A stretch of 59,384 bases of DNA from Pelagophyceae sp. CCMP2097 (taxonomy: Eukaryota > Sar > Pelagophyceae): positions 4,756-64,139 of the forward strand of contig MU657294.1 of assembly GCA_026770575.1 (NCBI GenBank), given 5' to 3'. The translations under genes and the position numbers were made by a program. The notes under the pieces are model-generated. The model saw only the letters and a list, made by a program, of their open reading frames with translations, was not told the DNA's origin and made no database searches. Below, one piece after another: positions 39,315 through 50,900 of this stretch (position 1 is the first letter of the stretch; each line of letters opens with the position of its first letter).

Positions 39315-42300
39315 TCAGTAGCTGCGGCCCTGGAACGCGCCCCCGGTAGGCGCGTCGTACTGCTGCGCGTAGTAGCGGTCCTGGTACGCTCGGTCGTCGT
39401 ACTGCTGCGGCGGCGCAGCGCGATCGTCGTACTGTGGCGCCGCAGCGCGGTCGGGCGCGCGTTCGTCGTAGCGCCGTTCGTCGTACGCCGGAGCCCGAGC
39501 CTCGTACGCCGGCGCCCGAGCCTCGTACGCCGGCGCGGGAGCCGGAGACGAGTAGTAGTAGTAGCGGTCGTCCTAGACCCGCGTCAAGCGGGGCAACAAG
39601 GGACGCATCCATGGAAACGCACCTGCTGCTGCAGCCGAGGGTCCTGCCGCGGGTCCTGCCGCGGGTCCTGTGCCGACTGCTGCTGCCGCGGGTCCTGCTG
39701 CATCGGCGAGTGCCGCGGGTCCTGCTGCATCGCTGACGGCTGCCGCGCGTCCTGGAGCCGCGGGTCCTGCCGCGGGTCCTGCGCCGACTGCTGGAGCCGC
39801 GGGTCCAGCTGTTGCAGCCGCGGGTCGTCGTCGTACTGCGGCGGCGGCTGGCGCTGCTGCTGCGCGGGCGGTGTGGACGCGCGGTTCTGGTCCTGCGACC
39901 TAGGGGGAAAGGCGCAGTGAAGGGCAAAAGGCATCGGGTGGTCTCCGACCCATCGACGACGATGATTCGGCCCATCATCGACGCAAACAAGGGTCGCACT
40001 GCTGTTCCAAGTAAGCCTGGTCCTCGTAGTACCTCGCGCGCCGGTCGTCGGAGGCGCGCCGGTCGTCCAAAGCGCGGCGGTCGCTTTCGGCGAAGCGGTC
40101 CTCGTTGTAATAAGACTGGCGCGGCTGCGGCGGGTAGCGGTCGTCGTACGCCAACGAGACTCTCGCGTAGGCGTCGTCCTCGCTCATCCTCCGCGGCGGC
40201 GGCGCGTAGCGGTCGTCGTAGTACTCTGGCCTTTGGGCAAAGGCCTCGGGCCTGTACTCTGGCCGGTACTCTGGCCGCGCATACGGATACAACGCCTGGT
40301 CGTAGTCGTCGTGCCTTCGCCGCGGCGGCGACCTGGACCGGTCCGTCTCCGGCGACCGGTAGTGCGGGTCCGGCGAACGGTAGTCCGGCTGGCGGTAATA
40401 GTCTGCTCGGGCGTCTCTCGGCGGCGCGTAGCCCTGGGGCGCGTACTGCGGCGCGTACCCTTGCGGCGCATAATAGCGCGGCTGCAGCCTCGGGTCCAAA
40501 TAGTCGGGCGACCGCATGGGCTGCATGATGGGGACGCCGTCCGGGGTGGCGCGCATGGGCATCATCTGCTGCGGCATGGGCATTTGCTGCGGGAACCCCG
40601 GCTGCGCGTACGCCATTTGGCCGCCGTACGCGTGCATCAGCGGCGCCCCATACGGCGCGTACTGCGGCTGCACGGCGTACGGGTACGGCAGCGGCGTTAG
40701 GACGGGCGTCGAGGAGGCGTCTTGTTGAATCGCGGGCAGCGTCGGCTCTGCGGCGAGCATCTTGCGCGCCGCCACGGAATTCGGCGAAGGCCGCTTCCGC
40801 TCGCGCTGGAACTTCTTCGAGCAGGGCGCTTTGTAAGCGGTGACCTTTGCCGCCGGGGGCATGGACTTTGGGCCTTTGAAGTGGTCGGCGTCGAGTATTT
40901 TCGCCCCAGTCCCTACGACGGGCAAAGCAGAGGCGTCGTGTTGTGCGCCGTCGACGACGACGAAGCGGTTGGAGAGGTACGCGTCTTCGGCTTGCGAAGA
41001 TTGTTCTAAAGCGTCCCACTCGAAGAAAGGTACGTGGACCACGCTCCATCCCAGCGCAGTCAACAAGCGATGCTTCAAAGCCGCCCGGCCGTCGTACGCC
41101 GTCACCGTCCTGTCCACGTCCGTGACGAAGCAGGGCGGGCCGTCGAAGAGGACAACTTTGCGGTTCTCGGCGTCTGCCATGTCGAGGTACAATCCTTCGT
41201 CCGTGACCAAGTCGGTCGCGCACGTCCAGCCAATCCTCTGTAAAGCAGCCGCGACTCGTTGCTGCGAGAACGACGGCCGAGGACGGTCGTCCGCGGCGAA
41301 GGCGTCTCGCATGCGGACTAAAGTTGCCGCAGTCAAGTTTTTTAAAGCTTGGACCTGGACCATGTGGGCAAGCTTCGCGTCGTGGTTCAAAAACAAAACT
41401 AATTGGTGCAGCTGGCACATGTCGTCGACGCCCATGCCGCGGAACATGTCGTCGTCCTCGAAGGCCCTCTTCAAAAGAGATTGGCACAAAGCGACGAACG
41501 CCTGCGTGGAGAAGCCATTCTGCTCGTCCTCTGCCGGTTGCTTATAAAGCACGGCCAGCGCCCAAGCCAGCTGCGCCACGTCGTTCGGCTGCATAAACGT
41601 CTCGCTTCGGTGCTTGGACGCCTCGACGCTGAGGCGCTGGAAGATGCCGGCGTCGAGGAGGTTTAAACCTAGCGGTTTTTTCGAGGAGGATTTCGACAAG
41701 AGTTTCCGAGACCCTTCAAAGGGTCTCCGCCTCTGGGTTGCAGAGGGGTGAATGGTCTCCGCCTCTGGGTTGCAGGGCGTGCCCTTGTGGGCCTTGAAGG
41801 CGGGGCGCATCCCTGAAATACGACGACGGACGCGGGTCCGCGCTGGCAAAGGCAAAAGCGACGTTTGCCAGATGTTGGTTGGAAAAGTGCGCGAGCGCCG
41901 CGGGCGTCGCGTGCTTGGAGACGGCCTGGAACAGCGCCGCGTCTCGGAATCCCGTCACAGCGAAAGCCCAGGTGAGGTTTGCGACGTGCTCCGGGGCGAA
42001 CGCCGACAACCCAGTCTTGACAACCGTGACGGCGATCCCTTTGAAGAGATCCGCGGCGGCGACGCCCGCGCTCGCAAAGGCCCAGGCCAGGACGGCGTGG
42101 TCCTGGGCGGCGAAAGCATCCAATTGCTTGAGAGCGTGAACTGCAATCAAGTCGAAGAGGTCCGTCGCGGCGATGTGGAGAGACGAGAGCGCCCATGCAA
42201 GATGCGCCAAATCCTCCGGCGCCGCCGTCCCAATCACCTGCGGCACCGCCGCCGCGATGGCCTCGAAGAGGGCGGAAGGGAGCTCGAGACCTAGGCAAGT

Positions 42301-44320
42301 CATACTCGGGAATACCTAGGCAAGTCATACTCGGGAATACCAACAAACAACGACGCACCGCTTGCCGCATACGCCCATGCCGTGCAGCAGACGTCTCGGG
42401 CGTTGAGCTCGCCCATGTGAAGGATGAGGGCGGAGGAGACGGTGTCGAACATGGCCGCGGCAGATACCGTCAGCGACGCGACCTATGAAAAAAGTCGCGC
42501 GGCCTCCTTTTTGCCAACATTCCGGCGCGGCCGTCGCACGTTGACGGCGCCGGCGCAGTCGAGGTGCGCGGCCGTGGAAAAGGCCCAGACGACTTTGGCG
42601 AGCTCGCTGCTTTTGAAGGTTTGAGGGTGGGCCACAACCTGATGCGTGGTATTTCTTGGACGACACTTAAAATAAAAAACGATTCGTCTCCCCCCGGCGT
42701 CCATCTCAAAGTGTCCCCCGACGGAGTTGGACGCCGGCGTGGCACCTCTCGCGCCACGTCCTCCAAAAGCGCCTGCGCGGGCACCTTTGCCGCGGCAAAG
42801 GCCCAGGCCACGGTAGCCAGCTCGTGCGGCTTGAAGGTGTGCAGCGTCGCCTGCGCCGCCTTTGCCAAAGAAATGAAGAAGGGCGAGACGTCGCCGTCGA
42901 CGTGCGCGGTTGCAAAGGCCCAGGCTATCGTCGAAAGCTCCTGGGCCGTGAAGCGAAAGGCGTGCGGCGCCGCGGAAAAGGCAACCGTCTCGAACAACTC
43001 GCCGTCGGCCACGCGCGCGTGCGCAAAGGCCCAGGAGAGCATGGAAAAGGCCTATTTTGCGGGTTTCCGATGATTCCCGTGAGCTTCCAGAGGCGCACCT
43101 GCGGGTCGAACCTCGCCATGGCAGCTAAAGAGGCGTCGGAGACGGCGCCGAAGAGCTCGGGGACGTGCAAGTCCGCCTTTGCGTAGGCCCAGGCCGTGTT
43201 TGCGAGATTCTGCGGGTCAAAGTCGAAGATGCGGATACAAGCAGCGGCGGCGATCGCTCGAAAGAGCGCCTCGTCGAACTTGCCCGCCTTTGCAAAGGAC
43301 CAGACCGTGTTGGCTAGACCCTGCGGCGAGAAATCCGCGACGACTTGTAAAGAGCGCTTGGCGAGAGCCTCGAAGAGTTCCGCGTCGAAGCTGCCCCGAG
43401 AAGCAAAGGCCCAGATCGTATTGGCGATATCTTGCGGGTTGAACGACTTGATCCACCGCCGTGTCGCGACCGCGTTGGCGATAAAGGCGCCATCGGCCTC
43501 TTCGCGGACGCCCATCTTCGACAGGCCCCATGCCACGTTGGAAATCTCCCGAGCGCCCCACTGCTCCATGTCCACCTAGAGGCATTGCGAATCGGGTAAA
43601 ACCAATGGGACTCCACGTTGCCCCGGAAAAAGAGACCTCGGCAGTCTTCCCGCAGTCTTCGGCCACTCTGGCGCCCTCCGCCGCTCTCATCGGCACGCCG
43701 CCTCCGCCTCGGCGGCACTGACCTCGAGCGACAGCCTCGCGAGCGCTAAGAGCTTCAACAGCCGCTCGTCTCGCTTTGTCTCTTCTCGGCCCAACTTGCC
43801 GAGGCGATGAATGCCCGTCGAAATGTTCACGTAATTAAAGTCGCCTAAAGTCAAGGGTCCCGCGGCGGGGCTGGTGACGGAAGCACCGGACGGTGCACCG
43901 ACGAGGGACCCTCGAGGAAGGACTCTGGAGAGGCACTTGAAAGAGCTCGGCCGGAGAGAGATGACGGCCGACCCTCACCCTCACCCCAAAGTTGCCTCGA
44001 AACATCACTCTCGCCTCCGCTCACCCTCGCGAGCTCTCCCTCGAACCGCCTGGCCGTCGGCCGCTCTCGCCTTTGACTGTTGTTTCTGGAGAATCTGGCG
44101 CGGGTCTCGTACCGCATTGGAGCTCGTAAATGTGCAGCACCATCTGCCACGTCTGCGCCTGCGAGATCTGCTTGTTCAGCGCAAAGGAAGTGCGCTGGTA
44201 CCGCGCCACGACGGCGCCTACGGGTCGCGTTTTCGTGCGCGCGGGGCCCGAAGCACACACGCCGCGCGGCAAACGGCCGCGCGCGCGGCTCGAGGCTCTT
44301 CGGAGGCGTCTTGTAAGCAC
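39315..44320 (-). CDS. Heptatricopeptide-like repeat and RAP-domain RNA-binding protein with Tyr/Gln/Arg-rich tail
   Basis: Exons run from about 44.3 kb (SFALNKQISQAQTWQMVLHI) through GDFNYVNISTGIHRLGKLG (43.85 kb). A series of 35-40-residue helical repeats with the core F.PQ.LANT.WAFA follows: FNPQDIANTIWAFASRG, FSPQGLANTVWSFAKAG, FDPQNLANTAWAYAKAD, FKPHELATVAWAFAAAK, FAPEHVANLTWAFAVTG. A RAP domain follows at about 41.2-41.0 kb: RKVVLFDGPPCFVTDVDR and HRLLTALGWSVVHVPFFEWD. Such HPR/RAP proteins usually act on organelle RNA processing or translation. Three C-terminal exons add some 500 disordered residues rich in Tyr, Gln, Arg, Asp and Pro (DPRLQPRYYAPQGYAPQYAP; AYEARAPAYEARAPAYDERR), ending at a TGA at 39315-39317. 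No clear transit peptide is visible. The RRM exons immediately upstream may belong to the same gene. Confidence 0.75.
41722..41775. repeat. 22-bp direct repeat in a RAP-gene intron
   Basis: GGTCTCCGCCTCTGGGTTGCAG occurs at 41722-41743 and 41754-41775, between the last HPR repeat exon and the exon that begins near LNLLDAGIFQRLSVEASKHR. It is probably intronic. Confidence 0.75.
42291..42340. repeat. 25-bp perfect tandem duplication containing the 3' splice site
   Basis: CTAGGCAAGTCATACTCGGG plus AATAC is repeated exactly twice. On the minus strand each unit ends in TGCCTAG, so the acceptor before LELPSALFEAIAAAVPQVIG is duplicated. Confidence 0.85.
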
Positions 44321-44389
44321 GGGCTACGGATCCCCGCGGCGTCGCAGCGGCCTCTTTCTCAAGAGTGGCCCTTCAAAAAAAGGACACCG

Positions 44390-44757
44390 GCACAGACGGT
44401 CGCGCATCGTCTGTCCGTGCCAAGCAATCCGCGCGGCCTCGCCGTCGGCGGCCAGATCTAAAAGCACCAGCGCAAAGCCGCGCGACTTGGCCTCTTCGTT
44501 GCGCTGGACCTATATATAAGGTCGCAACAGGCGCCGCATGCCGCGCACGTTCGAAAAGGGCAGAAAGGCGCACCTCGACGGAGAGGATGGGGTTCGGCCA
44601 CAGCTTCGCGAGCCTATGTCGTGCGTCGGGCGCGCGCGCGCGATCTCCGCGAGGGGACTTACTCGACCGTAAGTTCGTCATTACAGATGTCATGGTTCAG
44701 GTTCGAAATCACGAGTTCCACCTTCTTGGCGTGGTTATTCTTCCCGACGGCCACCAT
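44390..44757 (-). CDS. RRM RNA-recognition domain (possibly 5' part of the RAP gene)
   Basis: The ATG at 44757 gives MVAVGKNNHAKKVELVISNL, then NHDICNDELTVE. A GTAAGT..CATAG intron leads to LAKLWPNPILSVE, and a GTGCGC..TATAG intron to VQRNEEAKSRGFALVLLDLA and ADGEAARIAWHGQTMRDR. RNP2 (LVISNL) and RNP1 (SRGFALVLL) are both present and in order, so this is a single complete RRM. The REF/ALY-like start KVELVISNL recalls mRNA export adaptors. No stop separates it cleanly from the downstream HPR exons, and phases allow a join near 44.4 kb. A fusion RRM-HPR-RAP is therefore plausible but unproven. If separate, it would be a small RRM protein of about 100 residues lacking a seen 3' end. Confidence 0.65.
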
Positions 44758-45570
44758 GCCAACCGGTCCGACTGCGCGGGCGGCCGGATTACGCGGGCGC
44801 AGCCGCGGGCGCGCGGGACGGTTCTTTTTGACCTTTCTGAAGGTCGCCGAGAAGGGGCGTGTGTTCAAAGAGAGGATCGTTTCTGGCAAAGCGGCGCTTT
44901 TCTGGCAAAGCGGGCTTGACGAAGGGCCGCGGGCTAATATGCGATTGCAATGCGGTCGTCTTGAAGACGCAAGCGCAAAAAGAGGCCCCTCGAGAGAGAG
45001 AGCGTGTTGGTCCGTGATGTGCTTTTCAGGAAAAAGCCACTGCCGGAAATTCCACGACAGGCTGTCGAGCTCTCTCCTGGTGTTTCTCTCGAACCTCAAC
45101 TCTCTCAAACATCGTCGCGTCAGACAAGAGAGACATCTGTCCTCAACGATCCGGTGGTGCGGCCGTGGAGGGCAGGCCGCGGGGAGAGGCAGGAGCCGGA
45201 TGATTACAGGAGAAAAGAAAGTCTCGGATGGCGCACGCTCGGTCGTCGAGAGTACAGATGCGACGCCGCAGCGCGGCGGCGACGAACGAAGTGAGTTCCC
45301 TGGTCGTTGAAACGTCTTAGATTGAGGCGAAACCCCCAGCAACCGAATCGAAGCGAGCGACAAGTGCTGGTACTACTACTGGCGGCTGAGGGGGGCACAA
45401 CGTCCTCGCCACTTCAAAGCCCCAACGCCTTTTTAAGGAACGACGAGCTGCTTTGCGATCTGGCTCTCAGGAACATTCCTCAAAAGAAGGTTTCGCAGTC
45501 AAAAAGGAAGCAATAAAAACACGCAACATCACTAGACCACAACATTGTACCGACGACTCGACTCTCCACC
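44758..45570. other. Divergent spacer of about 0.8 kb
   Basis: This lies between the RRM start (minus) and the DJ-1 start (plus). The minus strand is open for about 200 codons but the translation (Arg/Ser/Leu-rich, no motif) looks non-coding, and it lacks a convincing ATG. It may hold 5' UTR or a further upstream exon. Confidence 0.4.
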
Positions 45571-46392
45571 ATGTCCAAGCAGATCCTCCTCGTCTCCACG
45601 GGCGCCGGCTCCATGGGCGGGATGCCCACCGGCCTCTGGCTCGCCGAGGTGCGTTTCTTGAGAGCGGGGGCGCCTCCCGCCTTTGACTTTCTGACACCCA
45701 TCTCATCTCGACAACGGTGCCTATATTAGCTCGCTGAGCCGTACTACATGTTCAAGGACATCGCCGGCTACGAGGTGCGTCCGTCGCCGTTGCGTCGCTG
45801 ACAAAGAAAGACGCATTTTCTATAGGTGACGATTGCTTCCCCGGCTGGAGGCGCCATCCCCATCGACAAGAACTCTTTGGCCGGAGACTTCTTCACCACC
45901 CTCGCCAAGAAGTTCCTGCACGACCCGGACGCCGTCGACGCCCTCTCGCACTCGGTGTCGCTGGTCGGCCTTGACTCGACGAAGTTCGATTGCGTCTACT
46001 TGTGCGGCGGCCACGGCGCGTGCGTCGACTTCAGAGGAGACCCGATCAAGTCCCTCGTGGAGAAGGCGTACGCCGCGGGCAAGGTCGTCGCCGCCGACTG
46101 CCACGGGCCTATTGGCCTGGTTGACTGCAAGAAGCCGGATGGGACGCCGCTCGTCGCGGGCCTGGACGTCTGCGCGTTCACAAACGCGGAAGAAGAGGCC
46201 GCCGGCGCCACGGAGTGGGTCACGAAGAACACCGTCTTCATGGAGACGGTCTTCAAGGAGCAGGGCTGCGTCTGGGGAGGAGGCCCGGACTGGGGCGTCC
46301 AGGTCAAGGTCGCGGGCAACTTGGTCACGGCCCAAAACCCGGGCTCCGCGGAAGCCTGCGCGGAAGCGTGCATGAAGTTGCTCGGCGCCTAA
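45571..46392 (+). CDS. DJ-1/PfpI family class-I glutamine-amidotransferase-like protein
   Basis: Exons 45571-45648, 45730-45774 and 45826-46392 give exactly 229 residues. Introns begin GTGCGT and end TATTAG or CTATAG. The product starts MSKQILLVSTGAGSMGGMPT, then AEPYYMFKDIAGYEVTIASP and AGGAIPIDKNSLAGDF. The Rossmann-like core has VYLCGGHGACVDF and the nucleophile elbow VVAADCHGPIGLVDC, with Cys in the position typical of DJ-1/Hsp31 proteins. TAQNPGSAEACAEACMKLL near the end matches the family's closing helix. Members act as glyoxalases, deglycase-like enzymes or redox chaperones; the exact reaction is not set by sequence alone. It is cytosolic by lack of a leader. Exon 1 ends and exon 2 begins with the codons for LAE. 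Confidence 0.92.
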
Positions 46393-46486
46393 GCGTGCGC
46401 GCGTGTGCGCCGCCTATTAATGATATGAGCTGATCTCGCGGGTCTCGGGGCCTCGGGATACCCTCGCGCCGAAGGGGCACTCCGGT

Positions 46487-46548
46487 GGAGTGTCTACGAC
46501 CATTGTGCAAAAAGTGTCTATGTCTACGACCATTGTGCGCGAAGTGTC
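46487..46548. repeat. Direct repeat of GTCTACGACCATTGTGC, two copies
   Basis: Two copies about 28 bp apart lie in the 270-bp convergent gap between DJ-1 and the small disordered protein gene. The role is unknown. Confidence 0.7.
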
Positions 46549-46663
46549 AAGACTTGGAAAGCAGATGTATCTTAGTATCTCCGCGCGCTGGGGCGTCGGG
46601 CGGTGTGGTCCATAGGCATGGTGCGCGCGAGTGCGAGATGGACAGTGGCGGCCTTTTCGGCCT

Positions 46664-47161
46664 TTAAAACAGGTGCAAGGGGGCATCCTCGTCCAGCGAC
46701 ATTCTGGAATCGACGGATTCGTTCCGGTCCAGATTCGGCCGTGACGCCAGCGCGTTGGACACCTTTGGGCTGAACGGGTTGTTGAAAGTGAGCAGAGTGG
46801 TGGCGGTGCTCGTCAAGGCCATGTCCACGTCCTGAAAAAACGTGTACGCTTCTAATTGCTGAACAGACGCAGTCCTGCAACGGTCCAGCGGCGCCGGCGG
46901 CGGCGGCGCGGACATTGCGAACGCGTTGGACGACGCCGTCGGTGACATGGCCACGGGCGACATGGCCACGTCGGCCGCCGCCGGAGAGATCGCCGCCGCG
47001 GGCGTCGCCGCGTCCGTCGGGACGGCGACGGCGCTGACGCCGACGCCGCGAAAGATGACGGCGCAGCCGCGGCCGCGGGCGCGGGTGGCGACGCCGGGGT
47101 TGAGGGTGAGGGCTTCCATGATCTTTTCCTTTGCCGACTTGGGCCGTTTCTTCGGGCCCAT
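46664..47161 (-). CDS. Small disordered protein, unknown function
   Basis: One exon of 165 residues starts at the ATG at 47161 (MGPKKRPKSAKEKIMEALTL). The N-terminus is basic; the middle is Ala/Ser/Pro/Val-rich with short repeats (AMSPVAMSPTASS). The C-terminus has acidic patches (NLDRNESVDSRMSLDEDAPL) with possible SxxE/D phosphosites. No domain is recognised. A nuclear or chromatin-related role could be guessed from the basic start but is unsupported. Reading is uninterrupted and codon choice resembles the neighbours. It could also be the last exon of a larger gene. Confidence 0.5.
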   Translation of the reverse strand: MGPKKRPKSAKEKIMEALTLNPGVATRARGRGCAVIFRGVGVSAVAVPTDAATPAAAISPAAADVAMSPVAMSPTASSNAFAMSAPPPPAPLDRCRTASVQQLEAYTFFQDVDMALTSTATTLLTFNNPFSPKVSNALASRPNLDRNESVDSRMSLDEDAPLHLF

Positions 47162-47935
47162 CCCGTTATCGGGGAATCGCGATGGAGATAGCGCGCGGGA
47201 GCGGCGCGGGTGTCTCCGCTGCGCGGAAGCACTGCGTGGTGGCGGCGCGTCACTGGGCTTCTTGCTCTGCAATTTTCTCGTGATTTTGTTCGGCAGCGCG
47301 CCGGAAATATCTTTTCAAACGGAATTGCCCGGAATTTTCCCCGTCCAACCGCAAAACGACTCGACGCCGGAGGCGCGAGGGTGTAGGAGACGAGGGCGCG
47401 TCCGGAAGGCTGCGTCGCTCGATATGGGTCGTCCCTACGTGGGCCCTCCAAAATTATGCAAGGGGATGGCTTACGCGACGCGAGTCGTGGAAGAGCAGGG
47501 CGTACGAGCAATGACAATGAGTCCACCAGAGCTGAAGTCGATTTCCGTCTGAAAAGGGGACGCCGCGCATAGATCTACCTGGCGGAAGGAGGAAGTTACA
47601 ATTGTAAGCAAGGGGGTAAGAAAACCACTTGATCCAAAGGGACAGAACCCCTTGCCACCCCCCGAGGGCGCCCTCGGAGCCCTCGGAGGCGCCGCCCTCG
47701 GAGGCGCCGCCCTCGGCGGCCTAACGCTTGCGCTCGCACTTTAGATTTTTGGACGTTTCATTTTTTTCAGCGGCAGAAATTGCAATTGGGTCGTTCTGCG
47801 AGAGACGTCTCCCTGCGCGGGCGCCGCGGCTGCTCCCGCGGCGGGCGCAGGCGAGCGCGCGCGGCAGGCGCGCTCCAAGAAGACCGAGGGCCGCTGGAGG
47901 CAGGAGGTCAGCAGCCTGCGAAGGATTGCGCCGAG
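47162..47935. other. Divergent promoter region with palindrome and GC-rich repeats
   Basis: TACAATTGTA lies at 47597-47606. Near 47660-47720 a GC-rich tandem repeat of GCCCTCGGAGGCGCC occurs. TTTCATTTTTTTCAG near 47756-47770 looks like a 3' splice site, so the kinase may have an upstream non-coding exon. Confidence 0.5.
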
Positions 47936-50900
47936 ATGAGTACCATGGGCCTCATCGGCGCGGACCACGAGGTGCTGCGTTTACTGGGCCAGGGCGCCTA
48001 CGGCCGCGCCGTGCTCTGCCGCGAGGTGGATTCGCAGAGGCTGGTCGTCATCAAGCAAGTCCTGCTCTCGCCGGCTGCGACGGCAGCGGCGCAAAAGGAG
48101 GCGACTATCCTCGCGTCGCTGGAGCACCCGAACATCACCGCGTTCTTCGGCGCGTTTACGGAGACGGACGACGTCGGGAGTCTCAAGTTAAACATATGCA
48201 TGGAGTACTGCGACGCAGGCGATTTAGAAGGCGCCATCAAGCGCCGGAGAGAGGCCCCGCAGCCCTTTGAGGAGCAGCGCGTCATGGGCGTACTAGTGCA
48301 GCTCGCTTTAGCGCTGAAGTACGTCCACGCAAGGAAGATCCTGCATAGGGACATTAAGCCGCAAAATGTGTTTCTCACGTCGGACAATCTGGTCAAACTC
48401 GGCGACTTTGGAGTCGCGAAATGTTTAAACAACACGCGGTCCATGGCGCGGACGCAGACGGGGACGCCATATTACCTTTCGCCGGAGATTTTTAACGACG
48501 AAGAATATAATGCTTCATCAGATATGTGGTCCTTAGGAGTCGTCCTCTTCGAGCTCGCCACTTTAAAGCTGCCCTTCCAGGCCGCCTCGCTGGGGCAGCT
48601 GGCCGTGCGAGTCTTGAAAAATGAAGCGCCGGTTCCTTTTCAGTGCTCGGCGGAGATGCGGGATTTACTGTCGAAGATGCTCTGCAAGCGGCCCTGCCAC
48701 CGCCCGTCAGCCAAGCGCCTCCTCCGCGAGCCCTTTGTGAGCAGGAATGCAAGGCTTCTTTTAGATGTCGATCCGACTTCTTCCAAGAGGCGGGGCTTAC
48801 TCTTCGAAGACGACGACGTCGACTTCGACGACACCGATCCGGCGGCTCCCGCAAAGGACACGCTCTCAAACTCGCCGCCGCCGCCGCCGGACGACGCCTG
48901 CGCAGGCAACGACGGCGCCGCCACCGACGGCGCCGCTGACGGCGCGGCGGAAGAGGCCAAGGACGACGACGCCGCGGCGGACGAGGCCAAGGACGACGGC
49001 GGTGCGGAAGAGGCCAAGGACGAATCCGGCGCCGCTTCAGACGCGTCGGCGTCGGCCGCGTCGGACGCTTCGGCGTCGGCGCAACCCGTGCGGCGCAGCC
49101 CGTCTCGGCGCCTGGCGTCGCACGGCCCCGCGCGCGTCTCGCCCGAGCGCTCGCGGCCGCCCTTGCACGACAAGCCGACGCCGCAGCAGCTGCTGCACGA
49201 CAAATTGAACGTTATGCAGGCTGAGGTCGGCCGTCTCAAAGCGGCGAGCGCGCGCAAGCGCGTCTCAAAACCCCGCGCCCCGGCCGCCGCCGAACCGAGC
49301 GCCGCGTCGCACGACGACGAAAACGCGCCGCACGCCTCGGTCATCCAGCGGGCGTGGCGCCGGCGCAAGAGGTCTGCGCCGCGGCCGCCTCGCCGGCGGA
49401 GGCTCGACGCGGGCAGCACCTTGCCCCCCATCGACGCAGGCAGCAGCCTCCTCTCCATCGACGAGTTGCCGCCGGCCGCAGCGCCGGCGGCGCCGCACCT
49501 ACCGGCACCGGTGCACCTGCCGCCTGCAGCGCACCACCCGACGGTGGACGTGGCCGTGTCGGAGGTCACGATCGCCGCCGCGGCAAGCATCCAACGGTCC
49601 TGGAGGCGCCTCCTCCCGCACCTCGCCGCCGGATCGTTGGCAGGTGACTCTGTGGTGCGCCGCCAGCGGCCGCGGCCGCCGAGGCGAGGTAGGAAAGACG
49701 TACGCGCCACTCTGGCGGAAGCCGCAGAAAAGGGCCGTCTGAAAAGGGCGCAGTCCGAGGACCGGCAGGCGGCGACGCTGGCGAAGATGGCAAAAGACCG
49801 CGGTGATCTGCTTTATACGCAGGCGCCCGAGCTCCGTCGCGAGTCCTCGCAACGGCGCGGCGGCGGTTTCGCGCTGACGGCCGGCGTTGCGGCGGCCACG
49901 CAGTCTGAAAAGGCGGAGCGGGCGAAAGCGGCTTCGGTGCAGGACCAGATCAAGCTGGCTGCATTAAAAGGCTCTGAGAGGCGCAAGGTCTACGAGGGCC
50001 GGCAAAAGACTCTTCAACGGCAGTTGGAAGCGCAATTCGGCCTCTCGAGCAGTCGAGCCGTGAACCGCGCCACCGACGACGACGGCGCCGCGTCTTCCTC
50101 GGCGGAAGAAGAGGACGACGGCAGTCTGGATACGTCTCCGCGGCGCCGCCGTCCCGCGGCCCCGGGCGAGGCGCCCGTGGACCAATCTGTAAGGCTGAGC
50201 CGGCGCAAGCGGCAGCGCAAGTTGAAGACGTGGGTACCCGACTTACCTCCGTTGGACGGGTCTCTTTCGCAATTGGAAGCCTCTTTGTCGCAACCCTCGC
50301 AGCTCTCAATCGAACCCTCGCAGCTCTCCATCGAACAGTCGCAGCTCTCAATCGAGGGCAGCCGCGCCTCGCCGGCTGAGGCGCGGCCCGAGGACGACGA
50401 CGACGATACTGCTCTCGCGAGGACCATGTCGGCGCGGGGCGCAGCCGCGCGCGCCGTCGCGGCCGCGCTCACGGCGAGGCACATCGAGGCGTCGATGCTA
50501 GCCCCTCTTTTACGCGACGACGACGGCGGCGACGACTGCAGCGACGGCGCGGAGCCTGCGCCGCCGTCCGAGGCGCCGCCCGCGTCGCGTGCGTCCTCAT
50601 GGGCCATCACCGCTATGGCGAGCCCGCTTCCCACGGCGCCCAAGCGTTTCGACACGCTCGACTCCACGCCGTCCCCGCCGGACTCGCCGCCGCCGCCGTC
50701 GCGCGAGGACGCGCGGCGTGACTCGCACGACGAGGACTCGCGGCGCGACTCGCGCGACGACTGCGCGCCGTCGCGCGGGTCGACGGTCTACTCCCCACTC
50801 GTCCCACTCGGCCAGCTCCTCGCCTCATTCGAGTCGGACGCGCGCCACGGCTCGCTCGAGTCGCGCGACCGCGGTCTGGCAGCCTTCGACGCGCCGCCGC

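Noticed and set aside
39208..41487. Long minus-strand frame of about 759 codons alternative to the RAP gene
   Set aside because: The RAP domain and tail are in a different frame with real motifs; this one is low-complexity Arg/Pro/Ala.
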